From assembly GCA_900554855.1 (NCBI GenBank), contig USIZ01000036.1, forward strand, positions 1 to 9,403: 9,403 nt of DNA, written 5' to 3'. The notes under the pieces are model-generated. The model had not been told where the DNA came from. It worked only from the letters and a program-made list of their open reading frames with translations, and ran no database searches. Position 1 is the first letter of the stretch; each line of letters begins with the position of its first letter. The position numbers were made by a program, and so were the translations under genes. Positions 6,168 through 9,403 of the stretch are shown here, piece by piece. This DNA is from an uncultured Eubacteriales bacterium (lineage in GTDB: Bacteria > Bacillota > Clostridia > Oscillospirales > Oscillospiraceae).

Positions 6168-6865
6168 TTCGCGGCGTTCTCCACAACTTCAAACTTGTAG
6201 CCGACGCCCCAGACGGTTTTCAGGCTCCACTGGTCGCTGACGCCTTCCAACTTCTCCCGCAGGCGCTTGATGTGCACGTCCACAGTGCGGCTGTCGCCGA
6301 AGTAGTCGAAGCCCCAGACCTCATCCAGCAGCTGGTTGCGGGTGAATACCCGGTTGGGGGCGGAGGCCAGGTGATAGAGCAGCTCCATCTCTTTCGGGGG
6401 CGTATCCACCCGTTTGCCGTCCACCAGCAGCTCGTAGGAGTCCAGATTGATGACCAGCTTGTCAAAGGTCAGCTTCTTTTCCGCGCCGGAGTCGCCGCCG
6501 TCACCGAAGCGGCGCAGCACCGCGTGGATGCGGGCCAGCACTTCCTTCATTTCAAAGGGTTTGACGATATAGTCATCCGCGCCCATTTCAAGGCCGTTGA
6601 CCTTGTCCTCGGTCTGACCCTTGGCGGTCATCATGATGATGGGAGTCTTGCTGGTCTCCCGGATCTTGCGGCAGACTGCCCAGCCGTCCATCACGGGCAG
6701 CATGATGTCCAGCAGAACCAGACCCGGTTCCCAGGCGCGGAATTCCTCCACGCCCTTGCCGCCGTCCGGGGCGATCCTGGTCTCAAAGCCCTCTTTCTCC
6801 AGATAAAGCTGGAGCAGCTGGGCGATGTTGCTGTCGTCTTCTACAATGAGTACCTTAGTGGCCAT
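6164..6865 (-). CDS. OmpR/PhoB-family response regulator
   Basis: This 233-residue regulator has a receiver domain (3-118) with acidic pocket Asp10/Asp11, phospho-acceptor Asp53 (LLDIMLPVMDGW), Thr80 and Lys102 (VKPF). A winged-helix DNA-binding domain follows (about 131-228; recognition region SRTVDVHIKRLREKL, final WGVGYKFE). It is the cognate regulator of the kinase encoded immediately downstream (ATGA overlap) and probably of its own operon including htrA. The ATG at 6863-6865 is chosen because MATKVLIVEDD begins the receiver fold and has GAGGTG 8 nt upstream. An in-frame extension to 6916 would reach into a repeat element and adds no conserved sequence. No convincing promoter is visible between 6866 and 7014. 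Confidence 0.95.
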   Translation of the reverse strand: MATKVLIVEDDSNIAQLLQLYLEKEGFETRIAPDGGKGVEEFRAWEPGLVLLDIMLPVMDGWAVCRKIRETSKTPIIMMTAKGQTEDKVNGLEMGADDYIVKPFEMKEVLARIHAVLRRFGDGGDSGAEKKLTFDKLVINLDSYELLVDGKRVDTPPKEMELLYHLASAPNRVFTRNQLLDEVWGFDYFGDSRTVDVHIKRLREKLEGVSDQWSLKTVWGVGYKFEVVENAAK

Positions 6866-6873
6866 AGGGTAAG

Positions 6874-6879
6874 CACCTC
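6874..6879 (-). promoter_or_regulatory. Ribosome binding site GAGGTG of the response regulator
   Basis: GAGGTG on the minus strand sits 8 nt before the ATG at 6865 and decides this start over the longer open frame beginning at 6916. Confidence 0.7.
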
Positions 6880-6911
6880 GCTTTGAATTGTGGTTAATGT
6901 CTTGCGGAAGT

Positions 6912-7024
6912 GTCATTCTGAGGGAGCATAGCGCCCGAAGAAGATTAAAACATCAGCGTATTATTTAGACCGGCTGTGTGTTGAAGGTCGGTGCTGTAAG
7001 ATTCTTCGCTCCGCTCAGAATGAC
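6912..7024. repeat. 113-bp MITE/REP-like element with terminal inverted repeats
   Basis: The ends are an exact 11-bp inverted repeat: GTCATTCTGAG (6912-6922) and CTCAGAATGAC (7014-7024). Similarity continues inward imperfectly (GAAGAAGATT on the left against GAAGAATCTT on the right when read on the opposite strand). There is no coding capacity for a transposase, so it resembles a non-autonomous, mobilised palindromic element. The motif GTCATTCTGAGCGGAGCGAAGAATCT is of a kind I recall as dispersed in many bacterial genomes, where it yields spurious SERSEES peptides; that is memory, not a search. No clear target-site duplication is visible. It fills the space between two same-strand operons and may act as a terminator or an mRNA stabiliser. 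Confidence 0.75.
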
Positions 7025-7710
7025 GCGTAATTGGAGTCTTTTCTATCGCAGCATCCCACCGCCTGCCAGCCGGCGGCCAATGCACGGTGTACCAGTGCGT
7101 CCTCGGCGGGGGAAGAGAGGTATTTGTCAGCCAGTGCGATGAGCTGCTGAGCCGCTTTTGGGGCGCTGTCTCCCGCCAGCAGGGCGTAGAGAAGCGCCGC
7201 TTCGTTGACGAGCCGACGGTCATGGGCATTGCGGCCCCGGTTCTGTCCGGCCAGTTCTATGCCCCGCCGCACCCGCCATGCGGGATTGCCCCGGTCAAGC
7301 CGGGCGGCGGTGAACGGGTCGCACCTCTCGGCCAGCGCATCCAGCCGCCACAGGTCGGCGTCAATTCTTGCGGAAAATGCGGGAACGGGGGGTGTGGCGG
7401 CGGCCAGCTTTTCCTCCGGTGGCGCCCAGTGTCGCACGGCGTCCCGCCATTCCTCGCTCAGCTCCAGCGCGATCCACGCCTCGGAGGGGGCGGTGCGCTC
7501 AAAAAACGCGTCGGCGCTCACGGCCTGTGCCAGCGCCCCGGCGTCCAGATGGGCGGTCATGGGGAAGGGGGCGGCCAGCTCGCCGCCCTTGCCGTCCGGA
7601 CGAAAGCGGACGGATCGGACGGGACACACGGCGCTGCTTCCCAGACTGCGGGCGGCTTCGGTCAGCAGTGCGGCGGCTTTCAGGCGGGCCGCAGTCAGCG
7701 GATCCGGCAT
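7015..7710 (-). CDS. ArgS-like protein without catalytic core (DALR anticodon-binding-like)
   Basis: This 231-residue protein is predicted soluble and rich in Ala, Arg and Leu. Residues about 7-90 resemble the N-terminal additional domain of arginyl-tRNA synthetase: an opening helix, a segment like GELAAPFPMTAHLDAGALA, then AFFERTAPSEAWIALELSEEW, which recalls the FERVEVAGPGFINFFLS block. Residues about 120-218 (GNPAWRVRRGIEL, then a helical stretch NEAALLYALLAG) resemble the DALR anticodon-binding domain. HIGH and KMSKS motifs are absent and there is no room for the catalytic core. It therefore cannot be a working synthetase by itself; tRNA binding or a regulatory role is possible. The ATG at 7708-7710 lies 1 nt after the DUF1934 stop, so translation is coupled. 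The last residues and the stop codon (7015-7017) come from the adjacent repeat element. The gene call is solid; the ArgS relationship is from reading motifs and is moderate. Confidence 0.75.
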   Translation of the reverse strand: MPDPLTAARLKAAALLTEAARSLGSSAVCPVRSVRFRPDGKGGELAAPFPMTAHLDAGALAQAVSADAFFERTAPSEAWIALELSEEWRDAVRHWAPPEEKLAAATPPVPAFSARIDADLWRLDALAERCDPFTAARLDRGNPAWRVRRGIELAGQNRGRNAHDRRLVNEAALLYALLAGDSAPKAAQQLIALADKYLSSPAEDALVHRALAAGWQAVGCCDRKDSNYASF

Positions 7711-7711
7711 C

Positions 7712-8149
7712 TCAGCTCTTGACCGGCGTATTTTCCCGCACGTCGATGCGGAACAGACTCTGCCCGGCCAGCATATGATTGATCTCAATGTCGTAGTCGA
7801 TCTCCAGCCGTCCGCCGGTCAGCTCCAGCGTGGAATTCAGGCGGCGGGCCCGGACGCCGATCTCCATATTGCCGTAAGGGGTGGAGTAGAGGGACATATG
7901 GCGGCGGCCCTCTTCAAATACCATTTCCGACTGGACACTGCCCAGCCGGAGCAGGGTCACCTTTTCCGGCTCCACCTGAAAGACAGTGGTGGTGCCCTCC
8001 ATGCCGGTGAGCTCGCTCTCCTCGTAGCTCAGACACAGTGCACCGTCCTGCACCGCCAGCTTGCCCTCGGTCACCAGTTCCATGGTGTCGGGATCGGTGC
8101 CGGAGTAGTCCTGGGTGCCCCGGATCGAGATGATAACGTCTTTTTCCAT
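7712..8149 (-). CDS. DUF1934 (YwiB-like) beta-barrel protein
   Basis: This 145-residue protein matches the length and pattern of the DUF1934/YwiB family, small cytosolic proteins with a lipocalin-like beta-barrel. The N-terminus VIISIRGTQDY, the central LCLSYEESELTGMEGTTTVFQV and the later SLYSTPYGNMEIGV and LEIDYDIEIN segments are typical. Its biochemical function is unknown. The ATG is preceded by AGGAG at 10 nt (8160-8164). It lies 21 bp after murI and 1 nt before the ArgS-like gene, so the three form one operon. In Bacillus the homologue is next to argS, which supports the ArgS-like reading of the downstream gene. Confidence 0.9.
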   Translation of the reverse strand: MEKDVIISIRGTQDYSGTDPDTMELVTEGKLAVQDGALCLSYEESELTGMEGTTTVFQVEPEKVTLLRLGSVQSEMVFEEGRRHMSLYSTPYGNMEIGVRARRLNSTLELTGGRLEIDYDIEINHMLAGQSLFRIDVRENTPVKS

Positions 8150-8170
8150 AGTTTCGGTTCTCCTGAAGGG

Positions 8171-8986
8171 TCAGTAATTTTCGATGGCGATCTGCTCCAC
8201 CGGCTCGGTGACCTCCCGGTCAAGGAAGATGGAGGCCAGATCGTGGAAGGACTCCACGCTGTCGCTGACATACCAGCGGCAGGCGCCGCGCTGAGTCAGG
8301 TCGGCGCGCAGATCGTGCTCGCGCAGATAGCCGGCCAGTTCCTCGGCCACCTCGGCGCCGGAGTCCAGCAGAGTGACGCCCGGCCCCATATAGGCGCCGA
8401 TCACGTCGGTGAGCAGGGGATAGTGGGTGCACCCCAGGATCAGAGTGTCCACCCCGGCGGCTCGGACGGGGGCGAGATATTCCGCTGCGATGGTCTCGAT
8501 GACCACATCGCCGGGCCGGGTGCGGCCATTCTCCACCAGCGGCACGAACAGCGGGCAGGAGCGGGCGGTCAGCGTCACATTCGGGTTTTCCGCCCGGATC
8601 ACCCGGTCATAGGCCCCGGTGCGGATGGTGGCGGGGGTGGCGATAATGCCGACCCTTCCGTTTTTTGTCACCTGCGCCGCTCTCTTGGCGGTGGGGAACA
8701 CCACGCCGAAGATGGGCAGGTCGGTCTGGGCCCGCAAGTCGTCCAGCGCGATGGAGGACACGGTGCCGCAGGCGATGACAATGGCCTTCAGGTCAAAGCT
8801 GCGCAGGAAGTTGACATCCTGCATGGCATAGCGACGGATGATCTCCCGGGAGCGGGTGCCGTAGGGCACCCGTCCGGTGTCGCCGAAGTAGATGATGTTT
8901 TCGTTGGGCAGCAGTGCCGCCAGACGGCGCACGGCGGTCAGGCCGCCGAGGCCGGAATCAAACACGCCGATAGGGCGGTTATCCAT
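8171..8986 (-). CDS. murI: Glutamate racemase
   Basis: This 271-residue cytosolic enzyme converts L-glutamate to D-glutamate for peptidoglycan. Family motifs are present: GVFDSGLGGLTAVR (Asp10, Ser11), YFGDTGRVPYG (33-43), the first catalytic cysteine Cys73 in IACGTVSS, the second Cys186 in LGCTHYPLL, and a terminal DSG followed by an AEELAGYL helix. The start ATG (8984-8986) is fixed by GGAGG 7 nt upstream; an in-frame ATG at 9028 adds 14 unconserved residues ahead of it. Unusual points are Gly74 where most racemases have Asn (CNT) and FPT where most have a PG pair after GVI. Both lie near the substrate pocket. The gene leads the murI, DUF1934, ArgS-like operon. Confidence 0.93.
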   Translation of the reverse strand: MDNRPIGVFDSGLGGLTAVRRLAALLPNENIIYFGDTGRVPYGTRSREIIRRYAMQDVNFLRSFDLKAIVIACGTVSSIALDDLRAQTDLPIFGVVFPTAKRAAQVTKNGRVGIIATPATIRTGAYDRVIRAENPNVTLTARSCPLFVPLVENGRTRPGDVVIETIAAEYLAPVRAAGVDTLILGCTHYPLLTDVIGAYMGPGVTLLDSGAEVAEELAGYLREHDLRADLTQRGACRWYVSDSVESFHDLASIFLDREVTEPVEQIAIENY

Positions 8987-8993
8987 GAGATTA

Positions 8994-8998
8994 CCTCC
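8994..8998 (-). promoter_or_regulatory. Ribosome binding site of murI
   Basis: GGAGG on the minus strand, 7 nt from the ATG at 8986, selects this start over the upstream in-frame ATG at 9028. Confidence 0.8.
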
Positions 8999-9001
8999 AG
9001 T

Positions 9002-9020
9002 GTCCGCCAAAGAAGCGGAC
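9002..9020. repeat. Small inverted repeat in the murI leader
   Basis: GTCCGC (9002-9007) and GCGGAC (9015-9020) form a perfect 6-bp stem with a 7-nt loop immediately upstream of the murI ribosome site. It could fold in the mRNA leader or be an operator. No T-run follows, so it is not a terminator. Confidence 0.4.
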
Positions 9021-9055
9021 GGTATCACTTGTGCAAAAGTAGGTACACTTTAATA

Positions 9056-9065
9056 TATCATGATA
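9056..9065. repeat. Perfect 10-bp palindrome TATCATGATA
   Basis: A self-complementary 10-mer sits in the AT-rich centre of the murI/9235 divergent region. It is an operator candidate on sequence symmetry alone. Confidence 0.3.
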
Positions 9066-9090
9066 GCACAACGCGCCGGACAAGTAAATC

Positions 9091-9119
9091 ATTTCACGCT
9101 TTTTGTTATCCTTTGTCAC
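9091..9119 (-). promoter_or_regulatory. Weak candidate promoter for the murI operon
   Basis: On the minus strand, GTGACA (9114-9119) is followed after 17 nt by TGAAAT (9091-9096), a 4/6 match to the -10 consensus. It would give a leader of about 100 nt before murI. It is a tentative call. Confidence 0.35.
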
Positions 9120-9130
9120 CCCCGGCACGA

Positions 9131-9158
9131 TTGACTTTCCGGCAGAATAGACTATAAT
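9131..9158 (+). promoter_or_regulatory. Sigma-A promoter for the + strand gene at 9235
   Basis: TTGACT (9131-9136) and TATAAT (9153-9158) are separated by 16 nt. It lies 76 bp upstream of the start codon and points away from murI. Confidence 0.85.
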
Positions 9159-9173
9159 AATCGTACCAATAGA

Positions 9174-9186
9174 GCGCACAGTGCGC
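9174..9186. repeat. Inverted repeat at the predicted transcription start
   Basis: GCGCAC and GTGCGC flank a single A, forming a perfect 6-bp inverted repeat about 16 nt after the -10 box. It is a candidate operator for the promoter at 9131-9158; too short to be sure. Confidence 0.35.
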
Positions 9187-9217
9187 ACGGTTGAAAGGTC
9201 TCCGCGTGTCGGCGGGG

Positions 9218-9225
9218 AAAGGAGG
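9218..9225 (+). promoter_or_regulatory. Ribosome binding site AAAGGAGG
   Basis: A near-perfect Shine-Dalgarno sequence lies 9 nt before a GTG codon at 9235. It marks a real gene start at the right edge of the window. Confidence 0.8.
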
Positions 9226-9234
9226 CGATCCTCT

Positions 9235-9403
9235 GTGGATCTTCACTTGACAACAAAGCAGTTCCGGCGTCTGCTGGATATGGCGTATATTGGAAACTGG
9301 GTCTTGAATTCCGCCCGGGGCGAAGACCGGTTCCGGGATTATGACGAGGTGGAGTCCCTGTTGTTTGCCAAGGCGGCGCAGGAGGGAATGCCCGCACTGG
9401 CGG
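9235..9403 (+). CDS. Unrecognised protein, N-terminal part only
   Basis: A GTG start at 9235 opens a frame with no stop through the window end, giving 56 residues beginning VDLHLTTKQFRRLLDMAYIG (GTG read as Met). The visible part is mixed hydrophobic and charged without signal peptide or membrane helix, so it is probably a cytosolic helical protein. I cannot name the family with confidence. Support comes from its own strong promoter (9131-9158), a near-perfect ribosome site and GC-rich third positions like its neighbours. It is divergent from murI. Confidence 0.7.
   Translation, partial: MDLHLTTKQFRRLLDMAYIGNWVLNSARGEDRFRDYDEVESLLFAKAAQEGMPALA

Noticed and set aside
5376..6200. A 274-codon + strand open frame
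   Set aside because: It is antisense to the sensor kinase, which has complete HAMP, HisKA and HATPase motifs.
6866..6916. Longer N-terminus of the response regulator from 6916
   Set aside because: It would start at the edge of the repeat element, has no ribosome site, and the receiver fold begins at the ATG at 6865 with GAGGTG upstream.
6945..7229. A 94-codon minus strand frame containing RHSERSEES
   Set aside because: It overlaps the ArgS-like gene in another frame and the tail is the translated repeat element, a well-known source of spurious peptides.
7205..9157. A 650-codon open frame on the + strand
   Set aside because: It runs antisense to murI, DUF1934 and the ArgS-like gene, all of which have family motifs and ribosome sites. 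Its translation is low-complexity, Gly/His/Ala-rich, typical of antisense frames in GC-rich DNA.

Overview
The window is GC-rich DNA that looks like a chromosomal segment of a high-GC Clostridia bacterium, probably a gut Oscillospiraceae-type anaerobe (Flavonifractor/Oscillibacter-like). This placement is an inference. It rests on strong AGGAGG-type ribosome binding sites, ATGA-overlapping operons, a YwiB-type DUF1934 gene beside a murI gene, PrsW and HtrA family proteins, and extracytosolic FMN-binding proteins paired with a NapH-like ferredoxin. I see no rRNA, tRNA, CRISPR array, phage gene or transposase.

Region 1 (1-1945, + strand): the end of a flavin-based electron-transfer operon. It holds a 5'-truncated secreted protein with at least two FMN-binding domains, a membrane-anchored single-domain FMN-binding protein, and a polytopic NapH-like iron-sulfur protein. 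The three genes overlap by ATGA junctions and end at a perfect 15-bp hairpin terminator. The NapH-like protein probably moves electrons across the membrane to flavins covalently attached on the outer face.

Region 2 (1980-6865, - strand): a membrane and envelope-stress block. In transcription order it has an OmpR-type response regulator, a HAMP sensor kinase (ATGA overlap), an HtrA-type serine protease with a PDZ domain (32-bp gap), a terminator hairpin, a two-CBS-domain protein, a strong sigma-A promoter, and a PrsW-family intramembrane protease. The first three genes look like one operon in which the two-component system controls or senses with HtrA. The CBS and PrsW genes follow in the same direction as separate or partly read-through units.

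Region 3 (6866-7024): a 113-bp MITE/REP-like palindromic element with 11-bp perfect terminal inverted repeats, lying between the regulator gene and the next operon. It also supplies the stop codon of the upstream gene.

Region 4 (7015-8986, - strand): a murI (glutamate racemase), DUF1934, ArgS-like operon. The last protein looks like the N-terminal and DALR domains of arginyl-tRNA synthetase without the catalytic core. It sits next to DUF1934, a position that argS itself occupies in some Firmicutes.

Region 5 (8987-9403): a divergent intergenic region with a strong + strand promoter, several short palindromes, and the first 56 codons of an unrecognised + strand gene that runs off the window.
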